Below are positions 12,316 to 26,490 of a stretch of 64,000 nt of DNA, piece after piece. Source of the stretch: Vishniacozyma victoriae (taxonomy: Eukaryota; Basidiomycota; Tremellomycetes; Tremellales; Bulleribasidiaceae). Position numbers and translations under genes: made by a program. A model generated the notes under the pieces. That model searched no databases. It was not told where the DNA came from and saw only the letters and a program-made list of their open reading frames with translations. The DNA lies in contig JADPYG010000002.1 in NCBI GenBank assembly GCA_017654735.1, forward strand, positions 455,335 to 519,334. The letters run 5' to 3'. Position 1 is the first letter of the stretch. Each line of letters opens with the position of its first letter.

Positions 12316-12687
12316 TTTTGGATAATTGTTGATGGGCAAGGAGAAAAAAGTAGACCCGCCGAACATGCCGCTGTTTATATTATCACAGAGGACTGACCCG
12401 CATGATCCATCATTGTGGATACTCGGGAAATAAACATACTAGCGCAGGTACGCCAGGTACATGATGCATGAAAACGTTGGTGAGAAGAGGCTAGCCGTAA
12501 GAGTTGATTGGCTTGGCTCTGATGTAAGATGTGGAGCTAGACGGGAGTGATCAAGTGGGATCTCGTGAGTCACCATCAAACGTGCGTCGGAAACGTTCGT
12601 CCCAGTCGGGCAAGTCCGAAGCAAACACCGGCCCGGACTCTTATCGATAACAGTGCATGCATGGGCAAGCTAGGGTAGGGTAGGGGT
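12316..12687. other. Intergenic, alkaline phosphatase promoter
   Basis: About 370 bp between the stop codon of the SAC phosphatase gene and the start of the alkaline phosphatase, both on the minus strand. Read on the minus strand, an AT-rich TATA-like stretch (aatataaac) lies about 60 bp before the start. No additional gene is supported. Confidence 0.4.
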
Positions 12688-15600
12688 CTACAACCATAGG
12701 AATCTCTTGACTGCATAGTCTACACGTGCGAGCAGTCCAGTAGATGACTGAGCCTCGGAAACGCTGAATATCAGTTTTGGCCAAGGTCGATTTTGTAGAG
12801 ACGCACCTGACAACATCTTTATCAACCACAAAGTCATCTTCCACCTCGTTGACTTTGGCGCACTGATCGCTGATCCGCTTGACAGCCCGTTCGGTGACGG
12901 CTCTACATGTATCGCCGACTTCACTGATATCCGCATCATCCAAATCATCGTCATTGACAGTCGAAGCACCTCGGGTGATAAATTCCCTAGGGAGGACTTT
13001 GAAGGCGTAATATTCACTGGACAGTGGATTGATATCAGCATGCTCGACCGAGGGCAGTGGGGTACTGGGTGTAGTGGGAGTTACGGGTGATTCGGAACCC
13101 TTATTCCGGATCGAGTAGGTGCTGTATCGAGTTTGTTCATCGTGGGGCGAAAAGTTGATGATGAAGCCCGAGTTCTGGGGATCAGCGTTACGTTCGATCA
13201 AGATTGCTTACCTCTAGAGGATCTCGACCAGCTTCTTGTAGTGGAGACAGAATGTATGCTCCTTTTTGGATCGAAGTGACAGAGCGGAGGGGGATACGGG
13301 TAAACCCGACGACCTTTTCGAGAGTGTAGTTGAACGAAACGACGTAGATGGCAACCTTGCTCTGACACGTTAGCAAAGACTTGGCGTTCGAGAGTAAGAC
13401 ATACGAGCAGCAGGACCTTCTCCTCGAGCTTGGGGCTGAGCTTGATGTTTCTATCCTCAGGCGACAAAAGCGTCCATCCAGCAATCCTCTGTTCTCCCTC
13501 ACCCAACACTCGAGCAGAACTTGTCTCGACTATCATCAGCTCCTCCTAAATCGATAGACTCACTAGCAGCACTACGAACCCGTGATAGCTGTATCAAGCT
13601 TGACGCATCGGAACTCTGCAGATTTTGGAGGAACTCGCTAAACACCCCAAGATTTCGATGACCAAGGAAGAACGATATCACTGCCTGAGCAAAGAAATCG
13701 GATACGGCGCCGTAAAACATTCGACTCAGGGAACTGACACCATCGTGCAGCATACCGTGTAGATCTCTCTTGCCCGTCCTCACAAAGTCACCCTTGAGAG
13801 CGGAGGTGTGAGCGTAGCAGAGGGATATTGTATCTCCGTTGTTGGCCCAGACGTCGTTGAAGACACTTTCGACGGTGGAGCCAGCAACAAGGAGACCGAG
13901 TTGCGTCAACATCGTCGATAGGACGTGACGGGCGAGCGCAGACTGAACAACGTTTGTTCGGTCCAGACAATCAATGCAGCTAGACGTTAGCGATTACCCT
14001 CTACAGAGGAGCCAGAGGGTTTCACTCACTTGGTCCTGAATACACCTTTCTGCTCTCGGATTGAATCGCCTTGAAGAGTCCACAAGTATCCCATCTCGTT
14101 AAAGTCTAGCTCCTTGACTAGCTCCGAGATATTCTCCCAGTTCATGCCTTTACATTTAGCGTGGAAATCAAAGTCCTTATAACTTCTATCAGCTCTGAGC
14201 AACAGGTCGGACGTACACAACGTCAGGGCGAGCGAGCTCCTTCACTAAATCCCGGTAGCCGTTTGTGACGATTCCTTCTTTTCCAGTCTGTTCAGACAGA
14301 TTCACAATGGTCTACCATCAGCAAGGATCATGGTGAAACGATAGACTCACTGTAGGACCATATCGACTGGTGATATCAGTAAAGTGTAGATCTGCGATCG
14401 AGTAGGTCTTGTCAACCGGCTGATCGAGGACGGGAGGAGGTTTCATCGAGTATGGCGATTGTGACCATTTCAACGGAATTGATCCACGGATCTGAACAAA
14501 GCTGAAAAGCGATACCTTGCCCTCAACCTAGTCATTAGCAGTCGTCCCGATTCGAACAAAAGTAAACCTACCTTTGCCCGAACAATCATCTCGGTCTCTA
14601 CGAAATTGGCAACATGCCCCTGATCATCGATACCTCTTCGCTGATACCTCAATCCCGCTCGATCTCGACTACGACGAGAGATGACATTGATATCTACGGG
14701 TACGGACCCCAAGTCGACGGTCGGCTCGAGGGGATTTGGGGGTATGGGAACAGTGAATGATGCCGATTGGACCCAACCTTGCATGACTGGAATGATATAT
14801 CCATGTAGGCCTAGATCGATAAAGTCTTTACAGAGCCATTCGTTCCAGAAGAATCGGTGATCCGCTCGACGCCACAATGGAACGTGAATGTCGGGCTCGA
14901 TGAAATCGTCTTTACTCATTGATGATGGCGTAGGCGAGGTGGGGGCAGGCAGTATCTCGCTAGGCGACGGTGGGAATGTTGCCGTCTCGTCCGTCAATAG
15001 ATTGGCTAGTGCGTTACCGGTAGCTGACCGGCTCGAGATCAATTGTCTCTTGTGCTGTAAGCTGTGCGTGAGGTCAAAGTCGAAGCTGTAAAAGAACGTT
15101 CCGGCCGAGAACTCGGAGATGATTTGTTTGAGGATCTTGGTCTCGAGCTCGCGACGCTGAGGTGGGTCGGAAGCGAAAGGAGCGGATGTAGTAGCTGCGT
15201 TGGCTGGTTCAGGCGTGGATGCTTTATCAATGACTTCAGCAGAAGGTGCACGGGTATGTTTGGGTTTCTCGAACTTGGAGGGTGATGATGACGAGGTTTC
15301 TTTGCTTGATCTCGACATGAAACTACCCCATCCTCTACTGAATCTCTTTCGGGGATCGGTAACGGTTTCTGCAGGCGCAGGTTCCGGCTCGGGCGTTTCA
15401 TCCGCTTCTGGCGCTGCGGATGGTAGGTGTTCGTCGTCGCTCTCTTCTTCGTCGGAAGATTCTTCATCAGAAGACTCTCCTTTGGTTTCCTCCGCTGCGA
15501 CTGATCCTGGTCCTCGTATCCCTCCGAATAGATTCCATGGCGTCCGGCTTCGCATTGTGTTCTTGCGTCTTCGTGGTCTGCGTTTGTCCTAGTTTTATTA

Positions 15601-16186
15601 GCTCTGTCCCAAGCATCAGGCCAGAAACCAACCTCCAGCTTCGAAAGATACCTGACCGACTTCTCCGCCAGATCCGGCAGAAGCGGAATTGCATGAATAT
15701 CCTTCAATGTATACACCTGATGCGTACTGGCGGAAGCGGCACGATCGTCTTGAGACGATTCTGGGCGACTAGGATCGACATGATTGGGAAAGAGTGGGAA
15801 CGGCTGGGTAGTAGGTCGTAGGAATGCTAGTAGGTACGCAGCTAGAATATCAGCATTGACCTCGTGTGAGACGTACCATCCCATAATCGGACAATCCCCA
15901 GTATACCACCTAACACCACACCCTCTTCATCATCCGGTTTCCCTTCTCCATCCCAGGTCTCTACCTTCCCTTTCGCGCCCCACTTGATGAGAACACCGGT
16001 CGTACTGTCCGTGCGGACATCGTCCTCATCATCGCCCCCTGTAGGATGTTGTGGTCGAATCAAAACACCATCCTTCTCGACCGTGAGCAGGAGCTGGCGG
16101 TACAGCTGAGGCGGGAATGGTGGGACCGTCAATCTCGGGGGTAGTGTCGTGCGTGACCCTCTTGGTGTGTGATTCGGCGTGGGCAT
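12688..16186 (-). CDS. SAC-domain phosphoinositide phosphatase (INPP5F/Sac2-like)
   Basis: Removes phosphates from phosphoinositides on membranes. The SAC domain runs through about nt 16150-13520. Its catalytic P-loop is present as NCIDCLDRTN (C-x5-R-T), read across the intron near 14030. Other family marks include YFDFDLTHSLQ-type sequence, RADHRFFWNEW and FVETEMIV. Downstream lies a second domain (nt about 13540-12950) resembling the hSac2 homology domain of INPP5F, with KVVGFTRIPL. A long acidic and Ser-rich insert (SSDEESSDEEESDDE) sits inside the SAC domain near nt 15450. The final intron (GTGCGT...CTGATATTCAG) moves the stop to 12688, giving the end AVKRFLWL. I chose ATG 16186; an upstream in-frame ATG at 16279 is possible. 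Confidence 0.8.
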
Positions 16187-16419
16187 GTGAGCAACTAGGC
16201 TTATGGTAAAAGGTGAAAGATGAAACAAGGTGAATCCGGTGATCCGATGACGTCGTGCCTGTACCCGGGAATGTGACAATGAGTCTTGGCTTTTTGGGAA
16301 TCCTCGAAAATGGGCATGTCCGGCAGAGTGGGAATTCAGGCATTGCTAGCTACACAGGTACATGTTTACATACATATCGACTTTTACAAATGGCTTTTTG
16401 ACCTCACGCTCAAGGGAAA

Positions 16420-17582
16420 TCAACTCGGAGGAGGTGTCTGAGGAGCTAAGTCATAGACCAACTTCAACTGATCCTCATTCTGAACCAGCATCCCTCTCCA
16501 TTCTCTTATACCATCGACCGTTTCTGCTACTTCATCTCCCTGGAGCTCATCTGGAAGTGGACCCAAAGGTGATTCTGGAATCTTGACTCCTTCTTTGGGA
16601 GGGAGCGACAACGACGAGAGAGCGATAAATGTTCCAGTCCTACCTACACCCGCAGAGCTATCGTCAGCCAGCATCTTCTAGAGCAACATACCAGTGAACC
16701 CAGACTTCACAATCGCCCAATTCTTCCCTCTTCCGACCTACCTCCAAGACTAGAGCCTTCAAACGCTGGACTGCTATTCCTTCAGGTACACCATGATCTG
16801 GCCAGGCGTCAAAGTAGTAGTGATATAGATCTTTCTTCAACTCGTCTTCGTGTGTCAATGTGAGACCACCGTGTACTGGGTAGATCTGAGCGCGAGTGAG
16901 GTCGCTTGAGAGCTCGATTTGGCGTTCGACGCTTTGGGTTGCAAGGAGGAGTTGGGGTCCGTCTTTGTAGCCTCGGAATAGCTTTATCGAGTCGCCCTTG
17001 GTATCGTCGCTGCTTGTTAGCTCACTCATGACTACTTGACATGCTTGACTCACGGCAGGTATCGATCTGCTTTTGGCCTTCCTCCCTCTTTGTATCCTGT
17101 CAACTGAACGATGATTACCGATTTATGGTCCTTCTTTCCTTGACCTTTTGGAACCTCGGGATGATTCGAAGCGTCGCCATAGTACAATGCACTGATATAT
17201 GCTCGAAAGTCGTCCGGCAGAGGTGCCTAGACTCAGCTCCGCCATTTATCGAAGTCACACGACTCACTTGAGCAGCTACCCACCAATGCCCATTCTTGGC
17301 AACGACGATATTGGCATTCAAGTAACCCTTCCCGCGGACTTTGACTGATGTCTTGTCATAAGATAGGATATTGGAGTACCGATTAGACCGCTCGTACTTG
17401 AATGAATTCTGGACTGAATAATTGATAGCCCTCTCGGGACCGCCTATAGAATCTGAACGAGAACGGCCAAATCTAGCCCTCTTGGTCTCCCTATCGGCTA
17501 GAATCTGAAATACTTCTCTATACTTGTCTGCCATAGCTGTACGGGGTACGATAGAAGGCGGCGTTGTGTGAAACCAGGACAT
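16420..17582 (-). CDS. Protein tyrosine phosphatase, classical PTP fold
   Basis: Dephosphorylates phosphotyrosine. The classical PTP landmarks appear in order: NRYSNILSYDKT (substrate-recognition loop), YLNANIVV, WWVAAQAPLPDDF, YYFDAWPDHGVPEG with the general-acid Asp of the WPD loop, and the active-site loop VHCSAGVGRTGTF. The loop is read across an intron at about 16640-16685 that splits the catalytic Cys codon from the following Ser. A Q-loop-like VQNEDQL is close to the C terminus. The length of about 330 residues is a bare catalytic domain with a short N-terminal extension, so regulatory domains are absent. The start is taken at 17582; a second ATG at 17534 (MADKYREVF) could be used instead. 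It shares a divergent promoter of about 170 bp with COX15. Confidence 0.85.
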
Positions 17583-17755
17583 GGCTATTGGTATGACTCT
17601 CCATTGTTCAACTCTCTCTCTCTCTCTGTGGACATTACCTTTGACTTACCTCCACTTTCATCTTACTTTCCCACGATGTCCGATCTCCAAAAAGTCAGTT
17701 CCGGTTGAGCGCCGTCGATCTCTACACTTTATCGACCATTCAATCATCTAGAAAT

Positions 17756-19361
17756 ATGGCAACACCGATCGCACCATTGAGAACGCTACTTCGCCGGTCT
17801 TGCACACCAGCATGCCGATCTCAAACCCAATCACGACTAGCCTCTTCTCTAGCAGGCCCATCCCGCCCAACAACACCTCTCACACCCTACTTTGGCTATT
17901 CACACCGATTTCACCCGGAAGCTCGTAATACCACCTTTTTCTCCCCCTCCTTCCGCCGCTTGACGACAGCTGCTTTTGATGCCAAGGCTGCCTTCCCGCC
18001 TCACCTGGCAGCTCCCGCAGCAGCTGCACCCACGACATCTCAGGCTATACCCCGTTCACTGCCTAATTGGTTGTTTGGATGTTCAGCCCTTGTCTTTGGG
18101 ATCGTGATCATCGGTGGATTGACGCGGTTGACAGAGTCGGGTCTGAGTATCACAGAATGGGAGCCGTTTACAGGTATCCTACCACCGATCACCGATGCCG
18201 AATGGGATGTCGAATGGGAAAAGTATAGGGTATCTCCCGAGGGTATCATGTGAGTTTCCCCTCCCGAGTCATACGTGCTTACTGACTATCAGGACCAACT
18301 CCAAGATCGAAAGGTCTGAGTTCAAATTTATCTTTTACATGGAATGGGCACATCGAATTGCTGGACGAACTTTGGGTGTTGCGTAAGTCGCCCTCTGACC
18401 GTAATCGAACCAGCTCATTCTAGATTTATTCTTCCCGCAGCCTACTACATGACTCGATACCGTCTTCCTCGATCTCTCCAAATGAAGCTACTAGCCATTG
18501 GAGCCGGTATCGGAGCTCAAGGTGCATTAGGTTGGTTCATGGTCAAATCAGGTCTAGATCAGCAGATTGTCACCGATAAAGCTGTCCCTCGAGTATCGCA
18601 ATACCGACTCGCTGCGCACCTCAGTGCCGCCCTCGCATTATACGTCGGTATGGTCTACACTGCCGTCGGTCTACGTCGAGATGTCAAGATGACTGGCGCC
18701 GTCAATGCTGGTGGAAGCGATGTCGTCGCCAAGCTCAATACCGTCTTGTCTTCTCCAGCTGTCAAACGGTATCGAGCCTTGGTCTACTTGGCCGCTGGTA
18801 TGGTATTCTTCACTGCTTCCTCCGGCGCCTTCGTTGCCGGTCTCGATGCTGGATTGGTTTACAATGAATTCCCAACAATGGGTGGTCGATTGGTGCCCCC
18901 AACCGACGAGTTGCTCGACACTCGATACGCCAAGAGGTCAGACAAGAAGGACAACTGGTGGAGAAACATGCTCGAGAACCCAGTCACTGCTCAATTCGAC
19001 CATCGACTCTTCGTAAGTCAATCGAGAAGATTCTTGGATATGAAGCTGATGTCAGGCAACCACGACTTTTGCGGTTCTCATCTCACTCCCCTTCCTCGCA
19101 CGATCACGCGCCCTTCGATCGGTTCTGCCCAAGTCTTCCCGCAAGTTGACCGACCTCACTGCAGCTGCAGCCATCGCTCAGGTCACATTGGGAATCACCA
19201 CACTCCTCTACCTCGTCCCTGTACCTCTCGCCGCGACACATCAGGCAGGAAGTGTTGTCCTCCTAACCTGCCTCATGGGTTTGATGGGATCACTTCGTCG
19301 ACCAGGAAAGCTTGTCCAAGCTCTCCAACGTCATGTTGGTAAATCAACCAGAATTGTATGA
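17756..19361 (+). CDS. COX15: COX15, heme A synthase
   Basis: Converts heme O to heme A in the mitochondrial inner membrane for cytochrome oxidase assembly. The N terminus is Arg/Ser-rich without acids, a mitochondrial presequence. Eight membrane segments follow in two halves. Each half keeps the heme-ligand histidines: EWAHRIAGRTLG and QYRLAAHLSAAL in the first, FDHRLFA and ATHQAGS in the second. IGGLTRLTESGLSITEWEP is the family signature. Four exons, with introns near 18250-18292, 18382-18424 and 19014-19055; the last joins DHRLF to ATTTFA. An in-frame ATG at 17705 would add 17 residues. Confidence 0.93.
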
Positions 19362-19629
19362 TTGCATCGCATATAGCATTATTGTATCCCACCTACAAAC
19401 CCCCCTCATCCCCTATGCATGGCTGTTCTATATCATATCATCTATAATGAGCGGAGTTATCCGGAAATAACGCTAATGTGGCAACTTGATTCTCGCGTGC
19501 GCCTTGGTGAATTTCAGAGTTAACCATCAATCAAGGACAATAACGTCTATAGCTATCACTTTGTCTGTGCACTATATAGACGCGACTCTTGCTATATAAC
19601 ATAACCTAAAGCAGAGTCAATCATTCAAA

Positions 19630-21298
19630 ATGGCCGTCACCGATATGGCACAGTACGATCTCACTACAAAATTGGTCGCGAACCTCGACCGTCATCTTAC
19701 TATTCCCCTTTTGGATCACCTTGCCGAGACTGAGCTATTTCCTTCAAGCCAAATTGCCAAAGCACAGTATGTCAATATGGAGTCTTGTGGGAAAGTGAGC
19801 TGATGATAGGTATGAGCTAGTCAAGGAGACAAATATGGTCGACTATGTCGAGTCATTGTATAATGGAGCAAAAGATGCGGGCGCATCAGTCGAGGCAATT
19901 GGTTTGTTTTCTCATCACTCTACGGCGACTCGGAGCTAATGATCAGACTTCCCCTCACTGAAAAACAAGGCTACGGAGCAGTTCCAGGCATTACAGGAGA
20001 AGGCCAAGCCAGTGATGAAAGTCATCGAGGACCCAGAGGCAGTAGAAAAGCTCAAGAGCAGCGGAGACAAGGTCAAGAATTTGGAAATCCTGCGGTCCGA
20101 GTACAACGTACGTGACACACGGCGACTATATAGAGTGTTGCTGACGAGCAGATCTCCGAGGACCAGATCAATGCGCTATACCACTTTGGACAATGTCAAT
20201 TCTCACTCGGAGATTACGCCAGAGCCGCCGACTTTTTGTACCACTTCCTAATCATTTCATCCTCTTTCGAACTCAACCTTTCTGCCCACTGGGGTAAACT
20301 CGCCTCGAACATCCTTTCTGGAGAATGGGAATCCGCCGCCTCTGAAGTAAAGGAATTGAGGGATATCATCGACAATCCCCACGGAACTTCTTTGGATAAA
20401 CCCGTTGCTCAACTACAAGCACGAACATGGCTTTTACACTGGTCATTGTTTGTTTTCTGGAACTTGGAAGACGGACAGGGTGGATTACTGGAAATGTTCC
20501 TTTCGCCACCATACCTCAACACTATCCAAACTTCATGTCCCCATCTCCTCCGATACCTCGTCGCCGCCGCTGTCATTTCAAGACGCGCACCCAAAGTCGC
20601 TGGAACAAGGGGAAACAGGGATCACGTCAAGGAGTTGGTCAAGATTGTTCGAATGGAAGAGTACCAGTACACGGATCCCGTCACGAGTTTCCTCAAAGAT
20701 CTCTTTGTCGACTTTGATCTCGATCAGGCTCAGAAGAAGTTGGCAGTGGCCGAGAATGTGGTCAGGAATGACTTCTTCCTATCTGGTTTCGCCGATGCCT
20801 TTGTCGACAATGCCCGATATTTGATAACCGAGGTTTACTGCAGGATTCATCAGCGTATCGATATCTCGTACGTTCACCTTACTTTCTCTTGTTATTCCCA
20901 CTGACCTATAGTGAGCTATCGAGGACGCTAAACATGTCGAACGAGGAAGGAGAAAAGTGGATTGTCAACCTCATCCGAGATTCACGAATGGGCGTCGACG
21001 CCAAGATCGATTTGGCTTCCGTATGTACCCCTCTTGTACCAAGAATACTCAAGCTAATCCCCAGAACATGCTACATATCTCAAGACCACACCCTACCCCA
21101 ACAGCTACCCTAATCGAGACAACGCGAGGTCTAGCATTCCGATCCCAGGCAATCAACTACGCAATGCAGAATGCAGGTGGTGAGCGTCAAGAACGAGGAG
21201 AGCGAGGGGAACGTGGGGGACGAGGTGGACGTGGTGGACGAGGAAGGGGAGGTGGTGGAGCTGGTCGTGAACAGCCAAATGGTGATGCTCAGGAGTAG
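19630..21298 (+). CDS. Translation initiation factor eIF3 subunit e (INT6)
   Basis: PCI-domain subunit of the eIF3 complex that supports 40S recruitment in the cytoplasm. The N terminus ([20 protein letters not shown], then [12 protein letters not shown]) is the conserved eIF3e N-terminal domain. The middle is helical, with [20 protein letters not shown] in the PCI repeats. The PCI core follows at nt 20700-21130, ending AINYAMQNA. The last 40 residues are an RGG-type tail ([17 protein letters not shown]) that is not part of the human protein and may bind RNA. Introns at about 19768-19809, 19902-19947, 20108-20151, 20869-20911 and 21018-21064. TATA-like sequence lies at about 19575 and 19595. 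Confidence 0.88.
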
Positions 21299-21516
21299 AT
21301 TGCCTATTAGGAAGAAGTAGGGTACTCGTAGAGCATATGTACTGCATATAAGATAGACTCTTCCATCTGCAAGGACTTGATCAGATGTTCGACACGATAC
21401 AGATGCATGCAAGACTGGTATGGGATGTACAAGGATGGTGCAGGATGTGGGGCAATGACAGTAATGAGTGTGGGATGTAGTGTAGGATGGGATGATGTAT
21501 GAAACGAGTGTATGGA

Positions 21517-22819
21517 CTAGTGGACACTAGAGTCGTGCCAATTCCGCCGTCCGGCAACGACAGCAGCCTGTTCGATTGTCCAGACCACCGCCTTGATCCA
21601 ATTGAAGAGCTCGCGAACTAGCTCATCCTGCTGATCAGCCAAAGTGAAAATGTACCAAATTAAGCAACATACCAGACGCTCGGGATCCTGAGACAGGTTC
21701 TTGCCGCTTGGCGGACCAATTAGACCCTGCCGGCCTTGACCATTTGCCGACTTCTGACCCTGCTGCGCTTCTGCCAGTAACGACGCCCGATTTGCCTCGG
21801 CAGTCGCATTCTTCAATTGGACAGTTGCGTTTCGGACTTGCTCAGCGATATCAGGAGGTGGTTGATTCTGATTCAATGGTACTTCGGGAGTTTCAATTTC
21901 TACATCTATTTCGGAGATATGAGCTCCGCCGTGATGATTATGATGATGCCCATGATTATGGTCGTGGTCGTGATGATGTGCGTGTCCGTGGTGATGATGT
22001 TCGTGCTCTTCTAGCTCTGCGATACATTGTTCGCAGTCGCAGTCGTCTGGATGATATTCATGACAATTACATCCACAGTCGGATGTACATCCGTCGTCGT
22101 CTGTTTCGCAGCAGTATTCGTCGGAATAATCGACAGAGTGTGCTGAAGCGGGATATTCATGAGGGCCATGCCTACTGGTCAGCCTCATACCATAGGGAAT
22201 GGCCCAGGAAACCAGGCAGTGAAATAACTCACGACCGGCCACATGGACAATCCTCTTCTTCAATCAAAGCCACCTCTTTACCCTTGCCATTCCCTACACC
22301 ATTCATCTGTTCTCTATGCGCTTTAAGCTCCTTTTGCATACGCAACAGCTTTGCCTTTTCGCGATCCAAAGTCAATTTCGCCTCGAAAAGAGCAGCAAGA
22401 CTAGCAGGCAAGTCGATCGGTAATCCACTCATCGTTCCTCCGCCATTACCGTTTGAACCAGGAGCCATGACTCCACCGGAATGAGCACCTCCAACAGCAG
22501 CTTCTGCAATGGCATTAAGTTGTTTCGGATCAAAGTTGGGTAAAGCATTGAGTTTGCCTAAAGTCGATGCGGACCAGTCCGAGAGCGCAGCTGAAAAACC
22601 GGGATCATTAGGGTCAACGGTCGCCGGTCGAGTTGCAAAAGCTGAGAAATCGATAGGTTGGCCAAGAGTGTCCAGGTATGGGTTATTGGCAGTGCGTAAT
22701 TGTGGCTGGGAGGTAGGCCGAGCAGGTGCAGTGGGCGCTGGAGCCGGAGTGGGCTGTTGGGTTGGCTTCTTGATTGCCTTGGGTGGACCCCGTTTATTGG
22801 TGGGTGGTTTCTTTGGCAT
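21517..22819 (-). CDS. Unrecognised Cys-rich and His-rich protein, possible metal binder
   Basis: I cannot name this family. The protein starts MPKKPPTNKRGPPKAIKK, a basic N terminus, followed by a Pro/Ala-rich stretch and a helical region (residues about 120-180, with LTLDREKAKLLRMQKELKAH, probable coiled coil). Then comes a cysteine-rich segment (CPCGRSHG, EYCCETDDDGCTSDCGCNCH, DCDCEQC) directly followed by a histidine run of HHHHGHAHHHDHDHNHGHHH type, then a Glu/Asn-rich helix. More than ten Cys and about twenty His within 80 residues suggest zinc or copper binding. The C terminus (FNWIKAVVWTIEQAAVVAG) is an amphipathic or hydrophobic helix. Three exons, with introns at about 22173-22232 and 21622-21673. 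Function unknown. Confidence 0.6.
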
Positions 22820-23054
22820 TTTGGTTGATATGTACAGATGACTGTGTAGTTGGGGTAGATAGAGGTTGTCGCTTTAGATATGGGTGTGTATCGGTAAGGA
22901 TATTTGAGTGTGATATGCTACAGATGGTTGTTGGTAGATGGAGTAGGAGAGAGGGGAGGAGTACGGCGAGTGTTAAAGAGGATTCAGGTGCCGCTCTCTT
23001 TACGTCAACTTTGAAGATTATCCTCCACTTGTACTTCACCCTACTATAGTCAAT

Positions 23055-23876
23055 ATGGATACATCAACAACATCACGCATACATAGAATCACAGTCCTCA
23101 TCTCGGGATCAGGATCAAATCTACAAGCTCTAATCGATGCTGCTGGTACCGAACGCCTACCCAATGCGAAAATCACTTTCGTCCTCTCATCCCGCTCAAA
23201 CGCCTACGGTCTAACCCGAGCTTCAACCCAATCCCCACCTATCCCAACATCCGTTTGTGCACTCAAGACTTTCTTGAACCGTAATCCTGGAGCTACGAGG
23301 GAAAACTACGATGCAGAAGTCGCTAGGAGGGTGCTGGATTCGAAACCTGATTTGGTCGTTTTGGCAGGATGGATGCATATCCTATCACCCCAATTTCTTG
23401 AAATTTTGAATGGAACTACGGAACCACCTCCTGCACCGGCACTTCCACCTCCAGACATATCTTCTCTGCCAACGCAGACGGAACCTCTTCCTTCGCAGTC
23501 GAATCTCGATACGGCGACATCAAAACCTTCACACGCTCTACGATTCCCTATTCCATGTATCAACCTACATCCAGCTCTACCTGGCGCTTTCGACGGTGCG
23601 GATGCGATTGGCCGAGCATTTGCAGCTTTCCAGGAAGGTACAATCGAAAAGACGGGTGTGATGGTACACCGAGTAGTTGCGGAGGTGGACAGGGGCGAGC
23701 CTCTGATTGTAAGGGAAATCCCCATGAAACAGGGCGAGACGAAAGAAGAGCTTGAGACGAAAATTCATCAGGTCAGTACAATCCCCCTAGCAGGATCTCT
23801 AAGCTGATATCAGATCGAGCACGAGATCATTGTTGAGGGAGCCAAGAAAGTCCTAGAAGAGCTAGCTAGATCATAG
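23055..23876 (+). CDS. ADE8: Phosphoribosylglycinamide formyltransferase (GAR transformylase)
   Basis: Third step of purine synthesis: transfers formyl from 10-formyl-tetrahydrofolate to GAR. Visible motifs: ISGSGSNLQALID (phosphate-binding loop), VLAGWMHILSPQFL, and the catalytic stretch INLHPALPGAFDGADAI containing the Asn and His of the family, followed by VAEVDRGEPLI with the catalytic Asp. A Pro-rich insert of about 45 residues separates the folate-site strand from INLHP. A single short intron (about 23772-23814) precedes the last 20 codons. A monofunctional enzyme, as in yeast Ade8, not the trifunctional animal form. Converges with the DAHP synthase gene with only about 30 bp between stop codons. 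Confidence 0.92.
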
Positions 23877-23905
23877 ATGCATACATTTGGCACAGTGTTG
23901 TATAC

Positions 23906-25947
<2,042 letters not shown>

Positions 25948-26490
25948 TTTTGATATGTATATGTACGAGTCGAATGTTAATCACTCTAGTCCAAGCTGAC
26001 TTTTATTCTCGTCATTATTGTCTAGACACCGATACCTTACCTTATTTCCCACGGTTCAATTGTGACACGTGCCTGCCGAGAAAGTTCTTTTACGTAGTCA
26101 CATTTGACAATCGCCGGGTATCAGCTGTAGACACGCACCGCTATTGTATATGTCGGACCATACTAGACGTATTTATGCATTGCACCGAGTCTTGATTGCT
26201 TCTTTGCTTCTTTACCAGAGTCTCAGCTATCCCCAATCTTCGCCTCCAACAACACACTCGTCTATTCCTGTCCCACCTTGACGCGCACATTTCCAGGCAC
26301 GGAAAGTGTTTGAACCACTACTTGCTACCCTCATATTCTCATCCCATTCATATCCTGTTTATATCACTTCACTACCCCACCTCCTGGCGAGTACCCGCTC
26401 CTTTCAGCTGGTCTGTAACCTATCGAGTATCTGTCTATCTATCGGCTTCTACACCAATCTATAATCTCTTGGTCGTTGTAACAGGGCAAC
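25948..26490. other. Divergent promoter region
   Basis: About 540 bp between divergent starts of the DAHP synthase and the large unknown gene. The plus-strand side becomes strongly pyrimidine-rich from about 26190 to 26490, consistent with a long 5' leader. I looked for a TGACTCA amino-acid-control site and did not find an exact copy. Confidence 0.4.

Noticed and set aside
15039..15884. 281-codon minus-strand frame in the SAC gene
   Set aside because: It shares its first part with the true exon but then runs in the wrong frame past a splice donor; the spliced frame keeps the SAC motifs.
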